Source of the DNA: an uncultured Rhizobiaceae group bacterium
Lineage (GTDB): Bacteria; Pseudomonadota; Alphaproteobacteria; Rhizobiales; Rhizobiaceae
Length of the DNA stretch: 23,730 nt
NCBI GenBank assembly: GCA_937944075.1
Contig: CALDZZ010000074.1
Span: 1 to 23,730 of the forward strand
Direction of reading: 5' to 3'
Each line of letters opens with the position of its first letter. The first letter of the stretch is position 1. Made by a program: the position numbers and the translations under genes. Of this stretch, positions 16,477-22,958 are shown piece after piece. The notes beneath the pieces were generated by a model, which was not told where the DNA came from, did no database searches, and saw only the letters and a list, made by a program, of their open reading frames with translations.

Positions 16477-18429
16477 TCAGGAACTTATACTGATTGACCG
16501 GGCTTTCTGGGTTGCCTTGAATGCCTTCATCAAGTGATTATCTCTCTCATACATGTCGTTGAAGTATTTGACTGTCCCATCCTCTTGAGGCCAGGCAGTA
16601 AAGTATGAAACATAAACAGGCACTTTGACTGATAGTTTTTCAGTCTTGTTTTTGCCCTGCTTGATAAAAGAGTTAACCTGTCTTTTGGACTTGCCGAGAA
16701 CTGCAGCAGCCATGGCTTGAGGGTCATGTAGTCTGACACACCCGTGGCTGTATGCGCGATGCTCGCGATTAAACAGGGCCTTGGCTGGCGTATCATGCAT
16801 GTATATGGCGTGTTTGTTGGGGAACATGATTTTCAGACTGCCAAGCGCATTTTTCGGACCTGGTTTTTGACGGACACTGAAATTCGGCCTAATTCCAACC
16901 TTGCTCCAATTGATATTGGAAGATTTCAGTTTCTTGCCACCCCAGGTTTTCAATTCATACCCGCGTTGATCAAGATAGGCAGGATTGGCAATCGACTTGG
17001 GTGTGAATTCATTCACAATGATCGAGGCTGGAACTCCCCAATATGGATTATAAACCACATGCTCGATTTCATCATAGAAGAAATTAGTCTGGTTACTCTT
17101 CTTGCCAACAACCACACGCATGGACAATGCTTCTTTGCCATTCTCAATATAACGTGCACGATATTCTGGCTGGTTAATAAACACATGGCGTTCACCCAAC
17201 TGGTTAGGATGCCAACGCAAACGCTCCATCGATAATGCAAGTTTACGTGCCTTGTCGTCTGACGAAATTCCGGCAAGCTTGGTTATGGTATTACGTCCAA
17301 CAATACCATCCGCTCCAAGCCCCACTTCCTTTTGATAGTCTTTGACAGCAGCAACCAGCCGTTTGTCATAGTCAAGATATCCATAATACTCTTCCAGCAC
17401 TTCTGAATGCTTTTCCAGCAATTCAGCAGACCCACGCTTGCGGACGGCTTGGATAACATTAGGCAGTTCAGCATGCTCCTGCCCCGGCCTGATAAATGTC
17501 TTGGGGTCAAGCTTGATTAAATCATCTTCTTGAGACTTGAGTGACAAAAGCTCACGCCTCAAAGCAGAAAACTTTTCATTGGATGGATGAAAGGCCTGAA
17601 GGCTGTGTTTTATAATGCTGGAGCCCATGACTTCTTCTAGTACGTCAGGAACCTTGGCATCGTGAACGGGGAAATCGTGATAGCCACTAAGCTTGTTGGG
17701 ATTGATTGTCCCAAACCTTGCATCCATGGCATATCTCAAAATTGCAGTTGTAAGTGCAACTTCACGGCTAAGCATTTCGCGAGACCGAATCTTGCTGTCA
17801 ATATCCTCCGATTGAGACACAATCTCAAATGGTTCAACCTTGTAATACTCTACTCTCAGACCATATTCGTCAGCGGTCTGCAAAACACTCATGGCAGCGA
17901 GCGCTCTATCATTCAGAGAACCGTTTTCATTGATCCAGTTATAAGATTGATTGTCCTTGTAATAATCGCTGATCGCTTTTGCCAGATGTTGTTCTGCGCG
18001 CAAGGCAACTTTACCAGCATTTACAATGTCCGCTGTAAAACGTGACATCTCAATCTTTTCGTCAGAGATTTTTTGAGAGTCCGTCTCAGCAAGCGCGTAC
18101 TTCAATGGCGCTGCAACAAGCACAATTGGAGCGCGTTTGGCAACCTTGTAAGTATAGTTTTTGCTACTTTCTATTTTGGGTAGTTTTTTGGCCTGCTTGA
18201 CAATCTTCTTCTTGGTTTTTTTGACAGCGACCTGCTTTTTCTTTTTGACTTTTACAACCTTAACAGTCTTTTTGCTCTTCTTCTTTGAAAGCTTGTTTTT
18301 CTTGAACAGAATTTCAAAAAGGTTTTTACGCTTTTTCTCTGCAGCATCAGCAGATATCGGTGCCGAAAGCATGCTGCCAGCAAGAAGTGCAGTAAAAATC
18401 ACCCGCATTGTCATATTATTGCCAGTCAT
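16477..18429 (-). CDS. L,D-transpeptidase, YcbB/LdtD type, with Lys-rich N-terminal tract
   Basis: L,D-transpeptidases form 3-3 peptidoglycan cross-links that bypass PBPs. This protein has 650 residues. A signal peptide ends near 'ADA' (27-29). Residues 32-85 hold 26 lysines, an unusual polybasic segment. A helical scaffold domain (about 130-330) precedes a peptidoglycan-binding module ('AAVKDYQKEVGLGADGIVGRNTITKL', about 360-385). The YkuD catalytic domain has His545 ('YMHDTP') and the signature 'SHGCVRLHDP' (561-570, Cys564, Arg566). A 'WGVPASIIVNEF' segment (464-475) is typical of YcbB-type enzymes. The start at 18429 is supported by AGGGG six bases upstream and by a good promoter (18464-18492). 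The gene stands alone, convergent with the exported-protein gene. Confidence 0.95.
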   Translation of the reverse strand: MTGNNMTMRVIFTALLAGSMLSAPISADAAEKKRKNLFEILFKKNKLSKKKSKKTVKVVKVKKKKQVAVKKTKKKIVKQAKKLPKIESSKNYTYKVAKRAPIVLVAAPLKYALAETDSQKISDEKIEMSRFTADIVNAGKVALRAEQHLAKAISDYYKDNQSYNWINENGSLNDRALAAMSVLQTADEYGLRVEYYKVEPFEIVSQSEDIDSKIRSREMLSREVALTTAILRYAMDARFGTINPNKLSGYHDFPVHDAKVPDVLEEVMGSSIIKHSLQAFHPSNEKFSALRRELLSLKSQEDDLIKLDPKTFIRPGQEHAELPNVIQAVRKRGSAELLEKHSEVLEEYYGYLDYDKRLVAAVKDYQKEVGLGADGIVGRNTITKLAGISSDDKARKLALSMERLRWHPNQLGERHVFINQPEYRARYIENGKEALSMRVVVGKKSNQTNFFYDEIEHVVYNPYWGVPASIIVNEFTPKSIANPAYLDQRGYELKTWGGKKLKSSNINWSKVGIRPNFSVRQKPGPKNALGSLKIMFPNKHAIYMHDTPAKALFNREHRAYSHGCVRLHDPQAMAAAVLGKSKRQVNSFIKQGKNKTEKLSVKVPVYVSYFTAWPQEDGTVKYFNDMYERDNHLMKAFKATQKARSISISS

Positions 18430-18447
18430 AAAAAACCCCTGAATTTC

Positions 18448-18460
18448 TTACCTTAGGTAA
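18448..18460. promoter_or_regulatory. Inverted repeat at the start of the L,D-transpeptidase transcript
   Basis: TTACC-TTA-GGTAA lies immediately downstream of the predicted -10, at about +1 to +10, and just upstream of the ribosome binding site. It could be an operator or a short 5' mRNA hairpin. With 5-bp arms it may also be chance. Confidence 0.35.
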
Positions 18461-18463
18461 CAT

Positions 18464-18492
18464 ACTATAACTATAACGCTCAACTCAATCAA
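18464..18492 (-). promoter_or_regulatory. Promoter of the L,D-transpeptidase gene
   Basis: On the minus strand TTGATT (18492-18487), a 17-base spacer, and TATAGT (18469-18464) give a good sigma-70-type match. The -10 is a tandem TATAGTTATAGT. The predicted start leaves a leader of about 28 nt. Confidence 0.6.
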
Positions 18493-18590
18493 GTTTTCAG
18501 TGCATGACTTTGTCTAAGTCCGCGTAAACATGTTTTGATGTTGAAGATGTTCTATTATTTCACTGTAAGGCAAAATGATTGATGAAATGC

Positions 18591-18620
18591 AAAAAAAATG
18601 CCCAGACAAGCCGGGCATTT
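18591..18620 (-). terminator. Intrinsic terminator of rpsD
   Basis: AAATGCCC (18596-18603) pairs with GGGCATTT (18613-18620). The A run at 18591-18598 is an eight-base U tract in minus-strand RNA. It lies 24 bases after the rpsD stop codon. Confidence 0.92.
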
Positions 18621-18644
18621 ACGTATTACAAATGTTTCACATGC

Positions 18645-19262
18645 TTAACGTGAGTAGAATTCGACCACAAGGTTTGGTTCCATGACAACAGGATATGGCA
18701 CATCACCAAATGCTGGTTTGCGAACGTAAGTGGCAGTCATCTTGCTGTGATCAGCATCAATATAGTCAGGAACATCGCGTTCAGCCAGTTGAATTGCTTC
18801 TAGAACAAAAGCAAGCTGCTTGGATTTTTCGCGAACTTCAACAACATCGCCTACCTTACAACGGTAAGATGCAATATCAACTTTCTTGCCGTTTACCATG
18901 ACATGGCCATGGTTGATAAACTGACGTGCTGCAAAAACCGTTGCCACAAATTTTGCGCGGTATACAATTGCATCAAGACGGCTCTCGAGAAGACCAATAA
19001 GATTCTCGGAAGTATCACCTTTTTGACGAACCGCTTCGCCATAAATGCGGCGGAATTGTTTTTCCGAAATGTTACCGTAATAACCTTTCAGTTTTTGTTT
19101 GGCGTGTAGCTGGATACCAAAATCAGAAGGTTTGCCCTTGCGACGCTGACCATGTTCACCAGGACCATATTCACGACGGTTCACTGGAGACTTGGGACGA
19201 CCCCAGATATTCTCGCCCAAACGGCGATCAATTTTGTATTTAGTAGAAATACGCTTGCTCAT
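18645..19262 (-). CDS. rpsD: Small-subunit ribosomal protein uS4
   Basis: S4 nucleates assembly of the 30S 5' domain on 16S rRNA. The protein has 205 residues, normal for alphaproteobacteria, with 'KYKIDRRLGENIWGRPKSP' near the start, 'REYGPGEHGQRRKGKPSDFG', and the S4 RNA-binding fold beginning at 'SRLDAIVYR' (94-102) and including 'INHGHVMVNGKKVDIAS'. It ends 'VEFYSR'. I start it at 19262 (MSKRISTKYK), with AAGGA 7 bases upstream; an ATG 8 codons earlier has no such site. It is a single gene, separate from the ribosomal-protein operons. The leader (19263 to about 19437) has a strong hairpin and other features that could allow feedback by S4, as happens on S4-regulated mRNAs in E. coli and Bacillus. 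Confidence 0.98.
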   Translation of the reverse strand: MSKRISTKYKIDRRLGENIWGRPKSPVNRREYGPGEHGQRRKGKPSDFGIQLHAKQKLKGYYGNISEKQFRRIYGEAVRQKGDTSENLIGLLESRLDAIVYRAKFVATVFAARQFINHGHVMVNGKKVDIASYRCKVGDVVEVREKSKQLAFVLEAIQLAERDVPDYIDADHSKMTATYVRKPAFGDVPYPVVMEPNLVVEFYSR

Positions 19263-19293
19263 TACATTTCCTTTGTTCAAAAACAATAATTTA

Positions 19294-19318
19294 CATCCAA
19301 AACTTAAAGTTTTGGATG
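19294..19318 (-). promoter_or_regulatory. Strong hairpin in the rpsD leader
   Basis: CATCCAAAACT and AGTTTTGGATG form a perfect 11-bp stem around a 3-base loop, 31 bases upstream of the rpsD ATG. It is not followed directly by a U tract, so a terminator for murI is unlikely. Upstream at 19331-19337 the minus strand reads AAGGAGG, an ideal Shine-Dalgarno with no start codon after it. Confidence 0.75.
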
Positions 19319-19443
19319 AAGGAAACGTACCCTCCTTTGTAAGACCATTTAGCCTTGCCGACAGAATGTTCTACTCACGTTTCGCAGATACATTCACGGG
19401 ATACGTTGATGATCAAATTAACACAATAATTTAGATCACGTGT

Positions 19444-19472
19444 CTACTACCCAGACCACCCTTTAATGTCAA
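19444..19472 (-). promoter_or_regulatory. Candidate rpsD promoter
   Basis: The minus strand has a perfect TTGACA (19472-19467), 17 bases, then TAGTAG (19449-19444). The -35 is strong and the -10 is poor. Transcription from here would give an rpsD leader of about 175 nt. Confidence 0.45.
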
Positions 19473-19508
19473 TCAATATTTCATTGGCAAAACGGCTGTT
19501 AGGGCCTT

Positions 19509-20303
19509 TTAAATCTTTTCTGTCAAATGCTTGAGGCCAAATCCCAAAAGCAGGTTTGCAGTGGCATTATCCGGCGTACCAGCCGTAAAATAAGCCTCAT
19601 CCCGGGTTTGTTTTTCCAAAGCAACATCCGAAAGTGGTTCCAGCAAAGTTGTCGCTCGCCGCGCTATGGCTTCCGAGGTATCAATCCAGTCTACTGGCCA
19701 AGGCGCCATTTTACGCATTCTGTTTGCCAAAAACGGATAATGGGTACAGGCCAATACGACAATATCAGTTCTTCTAATGCCCTCACCCACAAAGCAAGGC
19801 ATGATTTCAGCTTTAACAGCCTCTTCATCCGTAAAACCGCCCCGCATGTAAGTTTCTGACAAACCGGCAAGTTTGGTGCTTCCCACTAGGGTCACATGAC
19901 ATGTACTGGCGTATTGATCGATCAAATCCTGCGTATATTGCCGTTTGACAGTGCCCGGCGTAGCAAGCACAGACACAAGACCGGAGGCTGTGCGTTCCGC
20001 AGCAGGTTTAATAGCAGGAACCGTACCTACAAACTGCTGATCCGGAAAAGCATTACGCAAGGCAGATATGCCAATAGTGGAAGCTGTGTTGCAGGCAATG
20101 ATTGATATTTCAGGACGCCATTTTTCTAAAAGTCGACCAAATAATTCAACCATGCGATCACATAAAGGCTGCTCATCCCAATCGCCATAAGGAAAGGCCT
20201 CATCGTCAGCAACATACACAAACTTGCGGTTACCCATCATGACACGAGCTTCGCGCAATACAGACAAGCCACCAATACCGGAATCAAAAACTAGAACTGT
20301 CAT
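19509..20303 (-). CDS. murI: Glutamate racemase
   Basis: MurI makes D-glutamate for the second position of the peptidoglycan stem peptide. The 264-residue length is normal. The catalytic residues are present: 'VFDSGIGGLSV' (Asp7, Ser8), 'ACNTAS' (Cys71) and 'LACTHYPF' (Cys186, His188). The two cysteines are the acid/base pair. The start follows GAGAT by about 9 bases. It lies 53 bases downstream of a PAP2 phosphatase gene and could be read from the trmJ-PAP2-murI unit. No convincing terminator separates it from the rpsD leader. Confidence 0.96.
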   Translation of the reverse strand: MTVLVFDSGIGGLSVLREARVMMGNRKFVYVADDEAFPYGDWDEQPLCDRMVELFGRLLEKWRPEISIIACNTASTIGISALRNAFPDQQFVGTVPAIKPAAERTASGLVSVLATPGTVKRQYTQDLIDQYASTCHVTLVGSTKLAGLSETYMRGGFTDEEAVKAEIMPCFVGEGIRRTDIVVLACTHYPFLANRMRKMAPWPVDWIDTSEAIARRATTLLEPLSDVALEKQTRDEAYFTAGTPDNATANLLLGFGLKHLTEKI

Positions 20304-20356
20304 GAAAAAAATTATCTCGTTTAAGCCACAGGAATCAATAATAACCTGTTTGTCGG

Positions 20357-21139
20357 TTAACGGGAACCATTAGGCTTGCGAAATGCAAGGCCACCTTTGT
20401 CTGTAAACTTGAAAAGCATGCGTTTGCGGGCAAATGAGCGCGCATACATCCATGTAAAAACAGCACCGACCATAAGCCCTGCAACAACGTCTGAAGGATA
20501 ATGAGCACCAACAAACAACCTGGAAACTGCAATCCACACAGCAAACAAGATCCCAAACAGGCCAAATCTCGGAGCAAACAGGAACACAATCATAGCAACG
20601 GCCCCTGCAGTTGTTGCATGGCCTGAGGGAAAGCTCAAAAACGCATATTCTCCACCAAATGGCACTGACTGCCAAAGGTTGCTTCCATCATAATAATTCG
20701 GCCTAACCCGGCCAAAAAGATTTTTAAATAGCAAGGTCAAAAGACCGCTAAAGACGATGGCAGTAAAGATAAAATAGACCCCCATAAACCGATGATGCCA
20801 TTTCAAAAGATCAGATTTATCTACTGGTCTGAGTTTCCAGATTGAAATCAGGATAAGCGATAGACCGGTAGGCACCAAAAACCAGTGAACCTGGGCAAGG
20901 TCTGTCGTTTTGGAAAATATGCTGTCAGGATTATCCGTGTCATTCACTTTGAACCAGTCCATATACAATGGATCCAACATAAAATATGTGGCAACAATCA
21001 CGACAATGAACAAACTTATTGTTGGAAAGAACACAGCCATTTTTGGTAACAGCGAATGAGTTTCAGCAATCTTTCGTTCTGAAATCAGCTTGAAAAATCC
21101 TGTGAAATTTTGACCCCAGGTTTTAATGGCACTATCCAT
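20357..21139 (-). CDS. PAP2-family membrane phosphatase
   Basis: A 260-residue inner-membrane protein with about six hydrophobic segments. The PAP2 signature is complete: 'KNLFGRVRP' (Lys139, Arg146, Pro147), 'PSGH' (171-174, catalytic His174) and 'SRLFVGAHYPSD' (Arg207, nucleophile His213, Asp217). Such enzymes remove phosphate from lipid phosphates at the periplasmic face: undecaprenyl pyrophosphate, phosphatidic acid or phosphatidylglycerol phosphate, or lipid A in LpxE-like members. The position between trmJ and murI, 53 bases before murI, makes undecaprenyl pyrophosphate recycling an attractive guess, but sequence alone cannot choose. No strong ribosome binding site is seen. Confidence 0.92.
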   Translation of the reverse strand: MDSAIKTWGQNFTGFFKLISERKIAETHSLLPKMAVFFPTISLFIVVIVATYFMLDPLYMDWFKVNDTDNPDSIFSKTTDLAQVHWFLVPTGLSLILISIWKLRPVDKSDLLKWHHRFMGVYFIFTAIVFSGLLTLLFKNLFGRVRPNYYDGSNLWQSVPFGGEYAFLSFPSGHATTAGAVAMIVFLFAPRFGLFGILFAVWIAVSRLFVGAHYPSDVVAGLMVGAVFTWMYARSFARKRMLFKFTDKGGLAFRKPNGSR

Positions 21140-21204
21140 CTTTGATCTGCGTTATCTTGAAATGACAGCTTGATGCCGCATGAAGGGCGGCTTTTCAAGT
21201 CAAA

Positions 21205-22002
21205 TTACAATTCTTCAGACTTTGATCTCTCACTACGAGGTTTCATCCAGCGTCGTTCAAGCGCTGCTATCACGCCATGAAGGGATTGAACTTCAGCCTC
21301 CTGTAACCCGGCATGTGCAAAAATATTGCGCAAGTTTACCGTCATGCGCTCACGACGTTCCGGCGGGTAAAAATATTTAGCTTCATCAAGCGCTGCCTCA
21401 AGATGCTCCATCAGTTTGGTAAGACTTTTGCGCTCGGCAGGGATTCTATCAGGTGACTTGAAACGTGTCTCCCCCTCACCGATTGAAGTGCGCATCCATT
21501 CATAGGACATCAGCAGCACCGCTTGTGCAATGTTGAGAGACGCAAAGGCTGGATTGACAGGGAAGGTAATAATTTCGTCAGCAAGCGCTACTTCATGGTT
21601 TTCAAGCCCCCACCGCTCCCGACCAAAGAGAATACCAACCTTCTGGTTTGCATCCATTCTTGACTTTACCAGTTGGCAAGCAACATCAGGCGCCAGTACC
21701 GGCTTAAGCATGTCGCGTTGTCTGGCGGTTGTAGCCATAAGCCGGTTGAGGTCTCCAATTGCATCTTCCAGCGTATCAAAAACTCGCACAGCATCAATAA
21801 CGTGATCAGCCTTGCTGGCAACTACCCTTGCTTTTTCGTTGGGCCATCCGTCTCGTGGATTAACAAGACGCAATTCGCTCAAACCGAAATTGGCCATCGC
21901 CCTTGCCACCATGCCAATGTTTTCACCCAACTGGGGTTCCACCAAAATAATTACGGGCCCGCCAGTGATAAGCTCACGTGTTCTGTTTGTTCCTGCAGTC
22001 AT
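21205..22002 (-). CDS. trmJ: tRNA (cytidine/uridine-32-2'-O)-methyltransferase, TrmJ type
   Basis: A SPOUT (TrmH-like) methyltransferase that uses S-adenosylmethionine to methylate a ribose, most likely at tRNA position 32. From the ATG at 22002 it has 265 residues. Visible motifs are 'VEPQLGENIGMVARAMANFG' (21-40) with Arg34, 'ILFGRERWGLEN' (124-135), and 'FASLNIAQAVLLMSYEW' (153-169), which forms the trefoil knot. The C-terminal region is helical and charged. The frame is open to 22056, but those 18 extra residues do not look conserved. It diverges from the phosphoesterase gene with 91 bases between starts. TrmJ rather than another TrmH-family enzyme is my best match. Confidence 0.9.
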   Translation of the reverse strand: MTAGTNRTRELITGGPVIILVEPQLGENIGMVARAMANFGLSELRLVNPRDGWPNEKARVVASKADHVIDAVRVFDTLEDAIGDLNRLMATTARQRDMLKPVLAPDVACQLVKSRMDANQKVGILFGRERWGLENHEVALADEIITFPVNPAFASLNIAQAVLLMSYEWMRTSIGEGETRFKSPDRIPAERKSLTKLMEHLEAALDEAKYFYPPERRERMTVNLRNIFAHAGLQEAEVQSLHGVIAALERRWMKPRSERSKSEEL

Positions 22003-22093
22003 AGGGTTTAGTGACGCAAATTTTCGTGAACCGCAAGCCATCAAACGGTTTTTCACATTGCCGCAGAATAAAAAGTCATGCTATCGCCACCTC

Positions 22094-22954
22094 ATGACAC
22101 AAACATCCATTCAAAACATTTGTCAGTTTGGCAATCGTGCCTTCATTTTTGGTGGCGCTTACGGCAATTTCCAGGCCACACAAGCCATCCTTGAAAAGGC
22201 TTCTGCACTGGGATTTGCTGCTTCTCAAATGATATTTACCGGAGACATGGTGGCCTATTGCGCCAATCCCCAGGAAACTGTGAATTTGATCCGAAACAAT
22301 GTTCAACACATCATCATGGGAAATTGTGAAGAAGCCATTGCGCAAGGCGCCCAGGATTGTGGCTGCGGCTTTGAAGAAGGCAGTGAATGCAGTCTTTTAT
22401 CAAGGCAATGGTATGAATTCTGCAAATCTGAAATAGATATGGATACTGCCGGCTGGATGGGATCACTACCACGTAGTTTGAATGTAGATATAGGCGGACA
22501 TGTTTTTATGGTCACCCATTCAACACCTGCTTCAATAAATGATTTCATTTTCCCTTCCAACCTCCAAACGGTTAAAGATGACGCAAATGTGGATGGTTAT
22601 ATTACTGGCCATTCAGGCATTCCATTCATAGGGCCCCTGAATGATAAACTCTGGATTAATTCAGGCGCTGCAGGCATGCCAGCCAATGATGGAACAACTC
22701 GTGTCTGGTATGCCACGATTGAAGCCTCTGACAACCACTTGATTCTGGATACAAACTACCTGGACTATGACCATGATCTTGCTGCACAAAAGATGATTGA
22801 AGCAAATCTAAACAATGGCTACGCTGAATGTTTGAAAACCGGCATCTGGCCAAGTCATGATATTTTACCTGCCACAGAAAGAGCACAAACCGGGACACCC
22901 CTCAAGCCAATAAAAAAGGCGCTCAAGAGAGCGCCTCTTAAAGTTGTCGCCTAG
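22094..22954 (+). CDS. Metallophosphoesterase-fold protein with degenerate metal site
   Basis: A 286-residue soluble protein that follows the calcineurin-like phosphoesterase plan (YfcE/ApaH-like), with key ligands changed. GDxHGN is 'GGAYGN' (20-25), so the first Asp and His are missing. GD is kept in 'FTGDMVAYCANP' (Asp51). GNHE is 'GNCE' (76-79, His to Cys). His142 in 'VTHSTP' is kept. GHxH is 'GHSG' (172-175), losing the last His. A Cys cluster 'DCGCGFEEGSEC' (88-99) follows. I recall a subfamily in related bacteria with the same changes, so this is probably not decay in one strain. It may bind metal differently or not be a phosphatase. The start at 22094 fits the domain; the frame is open upstream to 21812 but there it overlaps trmJ. 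No clear ribosome binding site is seen. Confidence 0.85.
   Translation: MTQTSIQNICQFGNRAFIFGGAYGNFQATQAILEKASALGFAASQMIFTGDMVAYCANPQETVNLIRNNVQHIIMGNCEEAIAQGAQDCGCGFEEGSECSLLSRQWYEFCKSEIDMDTAGWMGSLPRSLNVDIGGHVFMVTHSTPASINDFIFPSNLQTVKDDANVDGYITGHSGIPFIGPLNDKLWINSGAAGMPANDGTTRVWYATIEASDNHLILDTNYLDYDHDLAAQKMIEANLNNGYAECLKTGIWPSHDILPATERAQTGTPLKPIKKALKRAPLKVVA
22912..22936 (-). terminator. Terminator of the RTX gene inside the end of the converging gene
   Basis: AGGCGCTC (22917-22924) pairs perfectly with GAGCGCCT (22929-22936) around an AAGA loop. The A run at 22912-22917 is a U tract on the minus strand. It lies 22 bases after the RTX stop and wholly within the last codons of the phosphoesterase gene. 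Confidence 0.85.
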
Positions 22955-22958
22955 GAAA

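Noticed and set aside
19489..19510. Possible terminator at the end of murI (AAAA-GGC / GCC-TTTT)
   Set aside because: Only three GC pairs, a bulge, and no U tract beyond the stem; it also overlaps the stop codon.
21812..22093. 94-residue N-terminal extension of the phosphoesterase gene
   Set aside because: It is antisense to trmJ codons and does not resemble the fold; the domain begins soon after 22094.
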